Shown piece after piece: positions 9,020 through 18,576 of a stretch of DNA of 48,265 nucleotides (positions within the stretch are counted from its first letter, which is position 1; each line of letters opens with the position of its first letter). The DNA is from Pseudomonadota bacterium (GTDB lineage: Bacteria; Tectomicrobia; Entotheonellia; Entotheonellales; Entotheonellaceae). Location: contig SXND01000105.1 in NCBI GenBank assembly GCA_005777235.1, forward strand, positions 1 to 48,265. The letters run 5' to 3'. Made by a program: the position numbers and the translations under genes. The notes under the pieces are model-generated. The model made no database searches and had not been told where the DNA came from. It saw only the letters and a list, made by a program, of their open reading frames with translations.

Positions 9020-10882
9020 TTAATCCCGTAAATGGTAGGGCACGTTGATGACCACCCGTGTGGCCTCGTGGTGCCGCTGCCGAAACAGGAAAACGGCCTT
9101 CAACAGCAAGGTCGTCTGATTATGCAACAAATTCTGCCACCAACGCGCTGGCACAATCTCGGGCAAAATGACCATCGCCGGACCACGCTCCGGCTCGCGC
9201 CTGTCTGTGGCTTCCAGATACTCGAGCAGTGGACGGACCACGGAACGATAGGGCGACTCCAGCACCACCAGCGGGATGTCGATGCCCCACACCTCCCACT
9301 CGTGTTGCAGACGCGCCGTCGCCGCGGCGTCGACATCCACCATGACTGCCGTGACATCTGCCGATAAGGAGCGCGAAAATTGTAATGCCGCCAGGGCGGC
9401 GCGGTTCAGACTCGCCAGGGGCAGCACCACTTTATGCGACGTGGTGGCCCCAAAATGCCGCCACTCGCCTACCTCCCCATCACGAAAGAAGACTTGTTCA
9501 CGCATGCCCACATAGTGCTGATGCACGGCCCGGAACAGCACCACCAGTGCCGGAATGAGCAACAGAATGATCCACGCCCCTTGCGTGACCTTACTGTCAA
9601 TGACGACCAGCAGCACGCCACCTGTCGCCACCGCCCCAACGCCATTGACGGCCGCCTTGAGGCGCCAGCCACGCGCCTGGCTTTTCTGCCAGTGTCGCAC
9701 CATCCCGGCTTGCGACAGGGTGAAAGACAGGAACACCCCCACTGCGTAGAGCGGGATGAGCCCGTGGGTCTGGCCATTGAAGATGATCACGAGTATGGCA
9801 GCCAGAATGGCCAGGGCGGCAATGCCATTTGAAAACACCAGCCGGTCGCCCAGATTGGCTAACTGACGTGGGGCATAGCCATCACGGGCCAGGATCGACG
9901 ACAAGCGCGGGAAGTCAGCAAAAGCGGTGTTCGCCGCCAGGACAAGAATGAGCGCTGTCGCCGCTTGCAAGACCAGATACAGCGTCCCGGTGCCGAACAC
10001 CTGGCGCGCAATCTGCGACACCACGCTCTCGTTTTCTACCGGGACGACGCCAAGAGTGTGGGCCAGAAACGTCACGCCGAGGAACATCACTCCCAGCAGG
10101 ATCGCCATGGCTCCGAGGGTTTTCCCGGCGTTGTCGGACTCGGGGCGCTCAAAGGCCGGCACCCCATTGCTGATAGCCTCCACCCCCGTCATGGCGGTAC
10201 ACCCGGAGGCAAAGGCCCGCAGCACCAGCAGGGTGGTCAAGGCACTGACCCCTCCCCCGCCATGCGGCAGGGCCAGCGGCGCCAATGGGGTGAGAGACCC
10301 CAGTCCCCACTGCAGCACGCCTGTAGTAATGAGCAACAGGAACAACGCGAGAAAGACGTAGGTGGGGATGGCAAACAGCGTGCCAGACTCGCGGACTCCA
10401 CGCAGATTGCCCCAGACAATCAGCGCGATCGCGAGCAAGCATAAATGCACACGCCAGGGGATCAAAACTGGCAGGGCAGAAATCACCGCCAGAATCCCGG
10501 CAGTGATGCTCACCGCGACCGTCAACACATAGTCAATCAATAGCGCTGCCGCGGCGACGAGTCCTGGCCAGACGCCGAGGTTCTCATGCGCCACAATATA
10601 CGCCCCTCCCCCCGAAGGATAGCCATGGATGGTCTGATAATACGAGATGGCCACGATGACCAGCAGTCCGGTGATGATGAGGGCAATGGGCATGGATAAA
10701 TGCAAGGCGGCCGTCCCCGCCAGCACCAGCACGAGCAGAATTTCCTCCGTGGCGTAGGCCACGGAGGACAGCGCGTCTGAGGAGAAAATCGCCAACGCTT
10801 TGGTTTTCGAGAGACGCTGATGGCTCTGGTCTGAGGTGGGGAGAGGGCTACCAACCAGAAGATTCCACCAAGAGACGGCCAT
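9020..10882 (-). CDS. APC-superfamily permease, KimA/YdaO-like (possible K+ importer)
   Basis: 620 residues from the ATG at 10882, chosen because a strong AGAGGGAG site lies 7 nt upstream; an upstream in-frame ATG lacks one. The start (LLVGSPLPTSDQSHQRLSKTKALAIFSSDALSSVAYATEE) closely follows the layout of Bacillus KimA, a high-affinity H+/K+ symporter, where LSKxKAL and SSDALSSVAY are conserved. About 12 helices are followed by a cytoplasmic tail with a UspA-like alpha/beta section (about 470-620). K+ specificity is inferred from the N-terminal resemblance; other APC substrates are possible. Confidence 0.75.
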   Translation of the reverse strand: MAVSWWNLLVGSPLPTSDQSHQRLSKTKALAIFSSDALSSVAYATEEILLVLVLAGTAALHLSMPIALIITGLLVIVAISYYQTIHGYPSGGGAYIVAHENLGVWPGLVAAAALLIDYVLTVAVSITAGILAVISALPVLIPWRVHLCLLAIALIVWGNLRGVRESGTLFAIPTYVFLALFLLLITTGVLQWGLGSLTPLAPLALPHGGGGVSALTTLLVLRAFASGCTAMTGVEAISNGVPAFERPESDNAGKTLGAMAILLGVMFLGVTFLAHTLGVVPVENESVVSQIARQVFGTGTLYLVLQAATALILVLAANTAFADFPRLSSILARDGYAPRQLANLGDRLVFSNGIAALAILAAILVIIFNGQTHGLIPLYAVGVFLSFTLSQAGMVRHWQKSQARGWRLKAAVNGVGAVATGGVLLVVIDSKVTQGAWIILLLIPALVVLFRAVHQHYVGMREQVFFRDGEVGEWRHFGATTSHKVVLPLASLNRAALAALQFSRSLSADVTAVMVDVDAAATARLQHEWEVWGIDIPLVVLESPYRSVVRPLLEYLEATDRREPERGPAMVILPEIVPARWWQNLLHNQTTLLLKAVFLFRQRHHEATRVVINVPYHLRD

Positions 10883-10987
10883 AGAAACTCCCTCTGTACG
10901 GCAAAGACCATACGTCAACGGCCTGGGATCCGGACGTCACGTTCCTGAAGCAGCGCGACGCCCAGCCGCACGTAGCGGTCTCTCCAC

Positions 10988-13123
10988 TTAGAGAAACAGC
11001 GGTGCCAGTACCAGGGTAATCGTACTCAACAGTTTGATAACGACATGCAGGGACGGACCAGCCGTGTCCTTAAACGGATCACCGACCGTATCGCCCACCA
11101 CCGCGGCCTTGTGGGTCTCTGAGCCTTTGCCCATCACGACACCGCCAATCATAAATGCACCCGATTCGATGTATTTCTTGGCATTGTCCCAGGCGCCACC
11201 GCTATTATTGAGCACGGTCGCCATGAGAATCCCGGCAATGGTGCCGACCATGAGAAAGGCGGCGACGGCTTCCGCGCCAATCCCCATCTGTTTGAACACC
11301 AGCCCCACGACAATCGGCATGCCGATGATGAGCAGCCCCGGCAACACCATCTGTTTCAAGGCCCCGGCAGTCACAATGTCCACACACTGGCGATAGTCCG
11401 GCTTCTCAATCCCTTGCAGAATGCCAGGGTGCTCGCGAAATTGCCGCCGCACTTCATTAATGACGTAATAGGCCGCCGTGCCCACCGCACGCGTCGCCAT
11501 GGAGGCAAACAGAAAGACCAGCATGGCGCCCAGCAGGCCCCCGACAAACACCTGCGGCTTGGAAATATCTACCGCTGTCAGGTGGAAGCCATACGCCCGT
11601 ACTTCATCCATGTAGGCGGCAAACAGCAAGAACGCCGCCAACGCCGCACTGCCGATGGCATAGCCCTTGGTGAGGGCTTTGGTGGTATTGCCGACGGCAT
11701 CAAGGCGGTCCGTCTTGTGGCGGATTGCTTCCGGTTGCTGACTCATCTCGATAATGCCGCCAGCATTGTCGGCAATCGGCCCAAAGGTGTCCATGGCCAA
11801 AATATAGGCCGCAGTACCCAGCATACCCATGGTGGCCACGGCGGTGCCGAACAGCCCGGCGCCAGGCACGCCACTGGCGTTGCCCAGGGCATAGGAGGCA
11901 ATAATCGCCGCGGAGATCACCAGGACGGGCAGCGCGGTCGATTCCATCCCTACCGCCATCCCCGCAATAATATTGGTCGCTGGGCCAGTTTGGGAGGCCT
12001 CGGCAATCGAGCGCACCGGGCGGTATTTATATTCCGTGTAATACTGCGTGATGTACACAAAGGCCATGGCCGTGGCCAGCCCAATCAAGCCGCAGAGCCA
12101 GAAATAGAACCAGGCGTGCGGGGCTTTGTCTGTGCCGAGGAGCCAGAAGCATCCAATCCCAAACCCGACCGCGGTGAGCAGCGTGGTGAGATAATAGCCC
12201 TTGTTGAGCGCCTGCATGGGATCGGCATCTTCCTCGGTGTGCACGATCCAAATGCCCGCCATGGACGCCAGCACGCCGAAGGCCCGTACCACGAGGGGAA
12301 AGAGCACGCCTTTGAGGCCGAAATAGGGGAAGAGCCCGACGCCGAGAATCATGGCGCCGATGTTTTCGGCGGCGGTGGATTCAAACAGATCCGCGCCACG
12401 GCCGGCACAGTCGCCGACGTTGTCCCCCACCAGGTCGGCAATAACCGCCGGGTTGCGGGGGTCATCTTCTGGAATGCCCGCCTCGACTTTGCCGACGAGG
12501 TCGGCACCCACATCCGCCGCCTTGGTGTAAATGCCGCCGCCCAGTTGGGCAAACAGCGCCACAAAGCTGGCCCCAAAACCGTATCCAACGATGAGGAAGG
12601 GAATTTGCTGCACAGCGATACCAAAGATGCGCAGCAGAATGAACAGCCCACCGACACCCACCAGGCTCATGACCACGACCGATAAGCCGGAGACGGCGCC
12701 GCCACGCAGGGCAATCTGTAGGCCCAGATTCAAACTGGTGCGTGAGGCGGACGCAGTGCGGATGTTGGCCCGGATGGCCACCCACATGCCGATATACCCA
12801 GCAATGCCAGAGCAAATGGCGCCGAAGATGAAGGAACCCGCCACATAGAAGGCGAGCTGCGTGGTGGAAATATGCTCCTGACCTGAGCTGGAGCGCATGT
12901 AGTACAGCAGAAAAATGATAATCGTGACCGGAATCGTCAGCCACCCAATGGTTGTGTATTGCCGCGACAGGAACGCCTCCGCCCCTTCACGAATCGCCTC
13001 GGAAATGGAGCGCATCTCCGGGGTGCCATCGTCCTGTTGCAGAACCCATTTGGCCAGATAATAGGCAAACCACAGGCCTGCCGCACTGCAGATAAACGTA
13101 AACAGCAACTCCACCAGTCCCAT
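10988..13123 (-). CDS. hppA: Membrane-bound proton-pumping pyrophosphatase, K+-independent type
   Basis: Couples hydrolysis of pyrophosphate to ion pumping across the inner membrane. 711 residues with about 16 helices. The substrate-binding signature DVGADLVGKVE and the DNVGDCAGRGADLFES segment are intact. The subtype diagnostic segment reads GNTTKALTKG: Lys then Thr three residues later, the K+-independent H+-PPase signature (K+-dependent enzymes have Ala at both). I start at ATG 13123, which is 7 nt from GGAGG; a GTG two codons upstream is too close to that site. It lies 105 nt upstream of the KimA-like gene on the same strand. Confidence 0.95.
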   Translation of the reverse strand: MGLVELLFTFICSAAGLWFAYYLAKWVLQQDDGTPEMRSISEAIREGAEAFLSRQYTTIGWLTIPVTIIIFLLYYMRSSSGQEHISTTQLAFYVAGSFIFGAICSGIAGYIGMWVAIRANIRTASASRTSLNLGLQIALRGGAVSGLSVVVMSLVGVGGLFILLRIFGIAVQQIPFLIVGYGFGASFVALFAQLGGGIYTKAADVGADLVGKVEAGIPEDDPRNPAVIADLVGDNVGDCAGRGADLFESTAAENIGAMILGVGLFPYFGLKGVLFPLVVRAFGVLASMAGIWIVHTEEDADPMQALNKGYYLTTLLTAVGFGIGCFWLLGTDKAPHAWFYFWLCGLIGLATAMAFVYITQYYTEYKYRPVRSIAEASQTGPATNIIAGMAVGMESTALPVLVISAAIIASYALGNASGVPGAGLFGTAVATMGMLGTAAYILAMDTFGPIADNAGGIIEMSQQPEAIRHKTDRLDAVGNTTKALTKGYAIGSAALAAFLLFAAYMDEVRAYGFHLTAVDISKPQVFVGGLLGAMLVFLFASMATRAVGTAAYYVINEVRRQFREHPGILQGIEKPDYRQCVDIVTAGALKQMVLPGLLIIGMPIVVGLVFKQMGIGAEAVAAFLMVGTIAGILMATVLNNSGGAWDNAKKYIESGAFMIGGVVMGKGSETHKAAVVGDTVGDPFKDTAGPSLHVVIKLLSTITLVLAPLFL

Positions 13124-13210
13124 CCACACTCCTCCGCATTTAGGAAAAGAAACCTACACCGTTGCCCTCGACCCCTACCGGTCCGTGCCCAGACAAAATC
13201 ATGGGACGGG

Positions 13211-13237
13211 ATTGTAGCATATCAGGCTTGCTCAAAA
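13211..13237 (-). promoter_or_regulatory. Candidate extended -10 promoter for hppA
   Basis: On the minus strand TATGCTACAAT gives an extended -10 (TGC-TACAAT, -10 at 13216-13211). Only a poor -35 (TTTTGA, 15 nt spacing) is present, as is usual for extended -10 promoters. The leader would be about 80 nt. Confidence 0.35.
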
Positions 13238-13361
13238 GCGCTGGAAGCATACCCGAGATAACTCAGGCTTGCAAAAAGAACCGTGAAGCGACTGGGGGCC
13301 AGGTATGCTACGATTGCCCAACGCCATGGCGAGAGGTCACTGTTGACGGAGATTATGACTT

Positions 13362-13769
13362 ATGAGCGAGACGATGCGAGAAACGACCCTAGCCCATGAT
13401 GAGTTGGTCATGCGGATAGCCCAACGGACCTTTGATCCCCAGCGCTTCACCGTGTACACCAACACCTCGTGTGCCCTGCAACGGTCGGTGAAAGGCCAGT
13501 ACCCGCACGTGGTGGCGGTGGGGACGGTGTCGCAACGGGTGGAGATGGTCGGCATGGTGGAAACCGTAGAAAGCCTGCAGGATCTGGACACGGCCGCACG
13601 GCGTTGGCGCCCCCTGGAGCATCTCCAGGCGGCGATGTATCTCTACGTGCCACGCGGGTACTGCACGGATGCCCGGGCCCTGTGCTTGCGACAACGCATC
13701 CGCATCTCGGACTTCCGTGACTATGGGATGGAGGGCGACACGCTCCAGGTGGCACGCTGCTTTGCCTAG
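13362..13769 (+). CDS. Unknown protein, possible PD-(D/E)XK-like fold
   Basis: 135 residues, no signal peptide or membrane helix. I do not recognise a named family. The middle, YPHVVAVGTVSQRVEMVGMVETVESL then ARRWRPL...YLYVPRGY, has the order of a PD-(D/E)XK nuclease-like core seen in many small hypothetical proteins (PDVV....VEVETxxS....W...A.......VP). Here the PD aspartate is His, so nuclease activity would be doubtful. A GGAG lies rather far (about 11 nt) from the ATG. It is divergent from hppA and precedes the aldo/keto reductase gene by 60 nt. Confidence 0.55.
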   Translation: MSETMRETTLAHDELVMRIAQRTFDPQRFTVYTNTSCALQRSVKGQYPHVVAVGTVSQRVEMVGMVETVESLQDLDTAARRWRPLEHLQAAMYLYVPRGYCTDARALCLRQRIRISDFRDYGMEGDTLQVARCFA

Positions 13770-13829
13770 CGCCAGCCCGGAGGCGTAGTGCGCATGATGA
13801 TGGCCCGACCATTGTAAGGATGCTCTCCT

Positions 13830-14806
13830 ATGGAATACCGCCAGTTAGGCCGCGCCGGTGTGCGCGTCTCGGTGATCGGCCTGGGCACGAATCGCTATGG
13901 CACGGAGCAGCTGCCCGCGCCTGCCGTAGCCACTATCCTGGATGCCGCTCAGGAGCTGGGTATCAATTTTATTGATGCCTCGAACACCTACGGGCGCGGG
14001 CGCTGCGAGGAAACCCTCGGTCATGCACTCAAAGGCCTCTGGGACCGCTTTGTGGTGAGCACCAAGGGTGTCTTACCTATGGGGGATGGCACCAACGACT
14101 GGGGGATGGCACCAACGACCGTGGTGCCTCGCGTTACCACATCGTGCAGGCCCTGGATGCCAGCCTGCGCCGCCTGCAGCATGAGCACATCGACCTCTAT
14201 TACATGCACCGCTGGGATAGCACCACGCCCCTGGATGAGACACTGCGCGCCCTGGATGATCTGATCAGGGCCGGCAAGATTTCCTATATTGGGGTGTCAG
14301 CCTATGCGGCCTGGCAACTGGCGCATGCCAACGTGCTGGCCGAGCTGCGCGGCTGGAGCACGTTTGTCGTGCTGCAATCGGAGTATCATCTGTTCAGCCG
14401 TCAGGTGGAGCAGGAAGTGTTGCCGTGCTGCCAGGCGCATGGCGTGGGGTTTGTGCCCTATTATCCGCTCGCCGGAGGCTTTTTGACGGGTAAATATCGC
14501 CGAGGTGAGCCCGCGCCCGCCGGGTCGCGTGGCGAGAGCAGCCCGTATGTGCAGCGTTATATGACCGCAGCCTACTACGACCGGCTGGAGGTGTTGACGG
14601 CCTGGGCCGCGGCTCGGGGCCGGGGTATGAACGAACTGGCGCAAGCCTGGATCATGGCCCAGCCCGCGGTGTGCTCGGTGATTACCGGCGCCACGAGTCT
14701 AGAGCAGCTCATGCAGAATGTTACCGCCGCATCCTGGACGCTGACGCCCGCCGAGGTGGCGGAAGTCAATACGCTACTGAACACGCCTGGTGGAGGAGAT
14801 GCGTAA
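13830..14806 (+). pseudogene. Aldo/keto reductase, frameshifted by a 20-bp tandem duplication
   Basis: The N-terminal part (to about residue 90) and the C-terminal part are both clear aldo/keto reductase but lie in different frames. The AKR tetrad can be assigned: Asp49 (FIDAS), Tyr54 (NTYG), Lys79 (STKG) in the first frame and His (YYMHRWD) in the second. Between them an exact 20-bp unit is present twice (14080-14119). Removing one copy gives 957 nt, exactly 319 codons, and joins ...GDGTND to RGAS as expected for the family. The present sequence would make a truncated ~144-residue product. Either a recent slippage mutation, a reversible switch, or an assembly error. The stop is 1 nt before the amidase start. 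Confidence 0.88.
14080..14119 (+). repeat. Perfect 20-bp tandem duplication inside the aldo/keto reductase gene
   Basis: Copies at 14080-14099 and 14100-14119 are identical over 20 bp and directly abut. As 20 is not a multiple of 3, the reading frame shifts. There is no third or partial copy. Confidence 0.97.
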
Positions 14807-14807
14807 C

Positions 14808-16412
14808 ATGGCCACAGACGAGCTGTGTTTTCTGAATGTCACTGAGCTGGCGGCGCTGATCAAAGCGCGTCAAGTCTCACCCGTGGAACTCGTGCAGGCG
14901 TTGTTACGACGCATTGATACCTGGAACGACGACCTACTTGCCTATCTGCACGTTAGTGCTGAACAGGCCCTGGCCGCGGCGCATGCGGCCGAGATCGAGA
15001 TCAGTGGCGGGGGGTATCGCGGGCCATTGCACGGCATTCCTGTCGCTTACAAAGATATTTACGATGTGCAGGGACTGCCAACCACCGCGGGCTCGAAGAT
15101 TATGGCGGGGTATGTCGCCCCCGCCGATTCCGCCAGCGCCGCACGCTTGCGCCAGGCCGGCGCCGTGTGCCTGGGCAAGCTCAATACCATCGAATTCGCC
15201 TCGGGCAGCATGGACGTGTTCGGCGATGCGCGTAACCCATGGAATACCCTGATGTTCCCCGGTGGATCCAGCGCCGGCTCAGGCACCGCCCTGGCTGCAC
15301 ATTTGGTACCGATGGCGACCGGCAGCGATACCGGTGGCTCCATACGGAACCCGGCCTCGTTCTGTGGCATTGTCGGGCTCAAACCCACCTATGGACGTAT
15401 CAGCCGGGCCGGAGTCATTCCACTGAGCTGGAGTCTGGACCACGCCGGACCCATGACACGCACCGTGGCAGACACGGCGCTCATGTTGCAGGCCATGGCT
15501 GGCCCCGACCCGCGCGATCCCAGCGCCGCGCTGCAGCCCGTACCGGACTATCACGCCGCGCTGCGCGAGGATTTGCAGGGCATACGGCTGGGCGTGCCGC
15601 GTACCTTCTACTTTGAACATGCGGACCCGGAGGTCATAGACGCCGTACACCAGGCCCTGGAGGCCATGCAACAGCTCGGTGCCAGCGTGCGGGAGGTGGA
15701 CCTCCCACATTCCTGCTACGGCCCCGCAGCGTCGTGGAGCATCGCCTACAGTGAGTCGTTTGCCTTCCACCGCGCGAATTTCTTCACGCGCTCCCGCGAG
15801 TACACCGCCGCCTTTCTGCACAAGATCACCGCCGCGGCGTGCCTGACCGCTGAAGAGCGCGTCACCGCGCAGCGCGTGCGCCAGGTGATTACGGCGGAAT
15901 TTTTAGCGGCCCTGGAACACGTGGATGCTATTGTCACGCCGACTACGGCCTACGCGGCGTACCCCATTGGCGGCGCCTCACCCCAGGCTGATGTGCGCAG
16001 TCTGACGCGCCCGGTGAGCCTGACGGGCTTGCCCGCCCTGGCCGTGCCCTGTGGCTTTACCAGCACGGCCTTGCCAGTGAGTATGCAATTGGTGGGCCGG
16101 GCCTGGGATGAAAGCATGCTCCTGCGCATCGGCCATGCCTACGAACGGGCCGCGGACTGGTTTACACGTCGCGCTCCGCTGGCGGCCCGAACCCTCCCGC
16201 CGCTTGAGCTGCCGCCAGCGCCACCCTTGAGCGCAGTGGATGCCCAGTGGGTGATGGATTTTGCCCGCCTCACTGGTCTCAGTTTTGTCACCGAGGCGGA
16301 TGCAGCACCGGTGGCTGCCGCGCTCAGCCCGGTGAGAGCGCAGCTCGATGCCGCGCGGGAGCAACTGGCCGCTAGCTGTGAGCCACCGGTACGACCAGCG
16401 CCAGGGTGGTAA
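14808..16412 (+). CDS. Amidase-signature family hydrolase
   Basis: 534 residues; hydrolyses a carboxamide bond, probably in the cytosol. The Ser-cisSer-Lys triad can be placed at Lys82 (AYKDIYD), cis-Ser154 (PGGSSAGSG) and Ser178 (GSDTGGSIRNPA). The glycine/serine-rich signature is intact. It resembles GatA, but there is no gatB or gatC nearby and the ~90-residue C-terminal end is divergent, so a catabolic amidase is more likely. The chosen ATG is 9 nt from GGAGGAG; in-frame GTG and ATG codons overlap that site and are less likely. It is coupled to the broken aldo/keto reductase gene. Confidence 0.9.
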   Translation: MATDELCFLNVTELAALIKARQVSPVELVQALLRRIDTWNDDLLAYLHVSAEQALAAAHAAEIEISGGGYRGPLHGIPVAYKDIYDVQGLPTTAGSKIMAGYVAPADSASAARLRQAGAVCLGKLNTIEFASGSMDVFGDARNPWNTLMFPGGSSAGSGTALAAHLVPMATGSDTGGSIRNPASFCGIVGLKPTYGRISRAGVIPLSWSLDHAGPMTRTVADTALMLQAMAGPDPRDPSAALQPVPDYHAALREDLQGIRLGVPRTFYFEHADPEVIDAVHQALEAMQQLGASVREVDLPHSCYGPAASWSIAYSESFAFHRANFFTRSREYTAAFLHKITAAACLTAEERVTAQRVRQVITAEFLAALEHVDAIVTPTTAYAAYPIGGASPQADVRSLTRPVSLTGLPALAVPCGFTSTALPVSMQLVGRAWDESMLLRIGHAYERAADWFTRRAPLAARTLPPLELPPAPPLSAVDAQWVMDFARLTGLSFVTEADAAPVAAALSPVRAQLDAAREQLAASCEPPVRPAPGW

Positions 16413-16580
16413 GTGGCCTGGTTGGTGCCCGGGAAGCGCATGAAGAAGAGGGCCAGCGTGGGGTGGTACCTCGACGATGACAGATACTAGAGACATACAG
16501 TTCATGGGCACCGTCTTTTATGTCTCATGTGGACCATATCTACACCACTACCCGTGCGGGAAGGCACAAAGGAGAAGACC

Positions 16581-17507
16581 ATGGCAGAACGATTGGGGTT
16601 AGGGGTGATTCCTGGCGTGGGTTGGAGTGCACGGGAGGTCCAAACGATAGCGCGCCAGGCTGAAGAGGCGGGGTTCGATGTCATTGGCGCGGCGGAGGCC
16701 AACAACGACGTGATGGCTACGGCGCAACTGATGGGGACCGCTACGACCCGGATCACAGTGGCAACGTGGATTGCCAATATCTATCTGCGGCATCCCTATG
16801 TCTGTGCGCAGGGGGCGGCGTGCATTGCCGACGCCACCGATGGGCGCTTTATCCTCGGACTGGGCGTCAGCCATCAGCCTGTCAACCAGGCGCTGGGGAT
16901 CGACATGTCCGAGCCGCAGGCGGCGTTGCGCCGCTATGTGACCGCCGTGCGCAGTTGGCTCCGGGGGGAAGGGCCCGCCACCCATATCCCACAGCGGCCC
17001 GCGCCCTACCCCGTGCCGGTCTACGTGGCGGCGCTGGCCTCGCCCGCGGTCGAGCTTGGCGGTGAGTTGGCCGATGGCCTCATGCCCTTTCTGTGGTCCG
17101 CGGCACGAGTCACCAAGAGTAAGGTGTGGGCCGCCCGGGGGCGTGCCAAAGCGCCCGACCTGGCCCCCCTCGATGCCACCCTGGGCCTGCCAACCTTCGT
17201 GGGCAACGATTTGGAGGCCACGCGCACCGCGGCACGCCAAAATCTGGCGCTGTTCACCACGTTCCCGTTCTTTCAGCGCCTCTTTCGGGCGATGGGGTAT
17301 GCCGACGAGGCCGCGCTCATGGAACGCGGAGTGGGCGAGGACGCGCTAACCGACCGTCTCCTGGATGCGATCTGCCTGCTGGGGCCTGTCACGCGCTGTC
17401 AGGAACAGCTCGAGGTCTTCCGCGCTGCTGGGGTGGATCTCCCCATCCTCATGCCACCCATGGGGGTTGAGGCAGCACGCGCGGTCATCCAGGCCTTCCG
17501 GCGCTAG
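16581..17507 (+). CDS. LLM-class flavin/F420-dependent oxidoreductase
   Basis: 308 residues of the luciferase-like monooxygenase fold: EEAGFDVIGAAEANND (early beta-strand region), TTRITVATWIANIYLRHPYVCAQGAACIADATDGRFILGLGVSHQ, and PVPVYVAALASPAVELGGELADG near residue 145. These enzymes use reduced FMN or F420; the cofactor cannot be told here. The ATG at 16581 is preceded by AAAGGAG with 6-nt spacing; an upstream in-frame start lacks a site. The gene stands 168 nt after the amidase and may belong to the same catabolic set. Confidence 0.85.
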   Translation: MAERLGLGVIPGVGWSAREVQTIARQAEEAGFDVIGAAEANNDVMATAQLMGTATTRITVATWIANIYLRHPYVCAQGAACIADATDGRFILGLGVSHQPVNQALGIDMSEPQAALRRYVTAVRSWLRGEGPATHIPQRPAPYPVPVYVAALASPAVELGGELADGLMPFLWSAARVTKSKVWAARGRAKAPDLAPLDATLGLPTFVGNDLEATRTAARQNLALFTTFPFFQRLFRAMGYADEAALMERGVGEDALTDRLLDAICLLGPVTRCQEQLEVFRAAGVDLPILMPPMGVEAARAVIQAFRR

Positions 17508-17774
17508 AGATCCAGAGCGCCCCCAGGCTCAAGCCAGGCGTGCCGGCGTCGGCGGTAGCACCGGGCACGGGTGCATCGAGACCGCACGCGCTTGCCAGGG
17601 GGGGAGGAGGCCATATGCATCAAGCTAACCCGGGCAAGAGGCGACAATGTGAGGGCATCTGAGGTTGTGCTCATCATGAGGCTCTCCTAAAGGAAGCTTC
17701 ACAGAGAAAGAGCGGCAACATGTCCTGGAGTATCCGTGTACGCTTAACGACCACATGTATAGACTTAGCCATAT
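17508..17774. other. Spacer with remnant-like sequence, no confident gene
   Basis: On the minus strand AGGAGAG precedes an ATG (17674) that opens a 57-codon frame ending in the LLM stop region. The peptide is not recognisable and may be the start of a truncated gene. Nothing else is seen. Confidence 0.3.
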
Positions 17775-18260
17775 GAGCACCGCGACGTGGGGCAAGACCA
17801 AGGCCAGCCAGCCGAGGTCGTGGCGGAGCCGACTCCCGGCGGGGAAGGGAGCGGGAGTGGCCTCGGCGATCTGTGGAGCGTGGATGCGGCCCTCAGAGGT
17901 GTCACGCAGACACAGGATGGTCAGCAGGGCATAGCTGCGCAGGACATGTTTGACCGTCTGGCCTTTTTGCTTGCCGCGAGAACCGTCCGTCGGTGCCGCA
18001 GGATCTTGGGGACGGACGATGCGCCGTGCGGTGCCGTCATGACTCCAAGGGGGGCGGGGTCTGGGACAGCGGCTGGCGGATCGGACGGGGACGTGTCCGC
18101 CGCTGCTGGCCCGACCAGCCCAGCCCCAGCGGCCTCTGGGATGCCCCAACGCTGGGCCAAGGCCGTCCGCGAGCGGGCGGGAGCGTCGCCCAAGGTGCGG
18201 CGGGCCGCCAACAGCGCCGGCAGCAGGACGGGCCGCCACGGATGCGCCTTGCCCTGGACC
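17775..18260 (-). pseudogene. Degenerate IS5-type (ISL2-like) DDE transposase remnant
   Basis: In one minus-strand frame (about 18038-17775) the peptide DGTARRIVRPQDP, then GKQKGQTVKHVL, TILCLRDTSEGRIHAPQIAEATP, FPAGSRLRHDLGWLALVLPHVAVL, follows the catalytic domain of DDE transposases of this group (DGTERRI.RP, SGKKKRHTVKN, EGRVHDKRIAD, LPAGSRLLQDLGF). The upstream part (LLPALLAARRTLG..PARS) is in another frame. The domain stops before the last catalytic Glu and the IEH region. So there is at least one frameshift and a 3' truncation. No terminal inverted repeats could be fixed. Confidence 0.65.
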
Positions 18261-18348
18261 CTCCCGCATACACGTCCCTGCACGACTGGGAGCGTCGAGG
18301 TCTTGAGAGAGGTGCGCAGGAAGCACACCCGATCTTCCGGCGTCGACC

Positions 18349-18576
18349 GTGGGAATACACTGTACGATCTGTGGTGCGACCCTGCGTCCCCCCACGAGTG
18401 ATCTGCCATTCAAGGTGCGCGAACACACGATCGTTATGCGCAAGCACCTGCCAGTCCTTCCGTGTCCGCACTATGCGCCATACCTGATCGCAGACCGTGC
18501 GTTCAGCCGTGTGGAGCAGATGTTGGCCCCAGTCCATGGGGCTGCGGAGCTGGAGATTCTTTGCTATGTGGCCTAG
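18349..18576 (+). CDS. YgiT-type zinc-finger protein, probably degenerate orphan antitoxin
   Basis: 75 residues from a GTG. The N-terminus has CTICG, then LPFKVREHTIVMRKHLPVLPCPHY, and ends VEQML..VHGAAELEILCYVA, the layout of YgiT-type zinc-finger proteins that accompany DUF4258 or BrnT-like toxins. The second CxxC is broken: CPHY replaces CPHC, so zinc binding is doubtful. No toxin gene is seen upstream, where the transposase remnant ends. It may be unexpressed. Confidence 0.5.
   Translation: MGIHCTICGATLRPPTSDLPFKVREHTIVMRKHLPVLPCPHYAPYLIADRAFSRVEQMLAPVHGAAELEILCYVA

Noticed and set aside
11414..12685. 423-codon open frame on the plus strand opposite hppA
   Set aside because: Antisense shadow of the pyrophosphatase, rich in Gly/Arg/His, without ribosome site.
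14808..16412. GatA, the glutamyl-tRNA amidotransferase subunit
   Set aside because: The signature is shared, but no gatB/gatC is nearby, the neighbours are catabolic and the C-terminal part is divergent.
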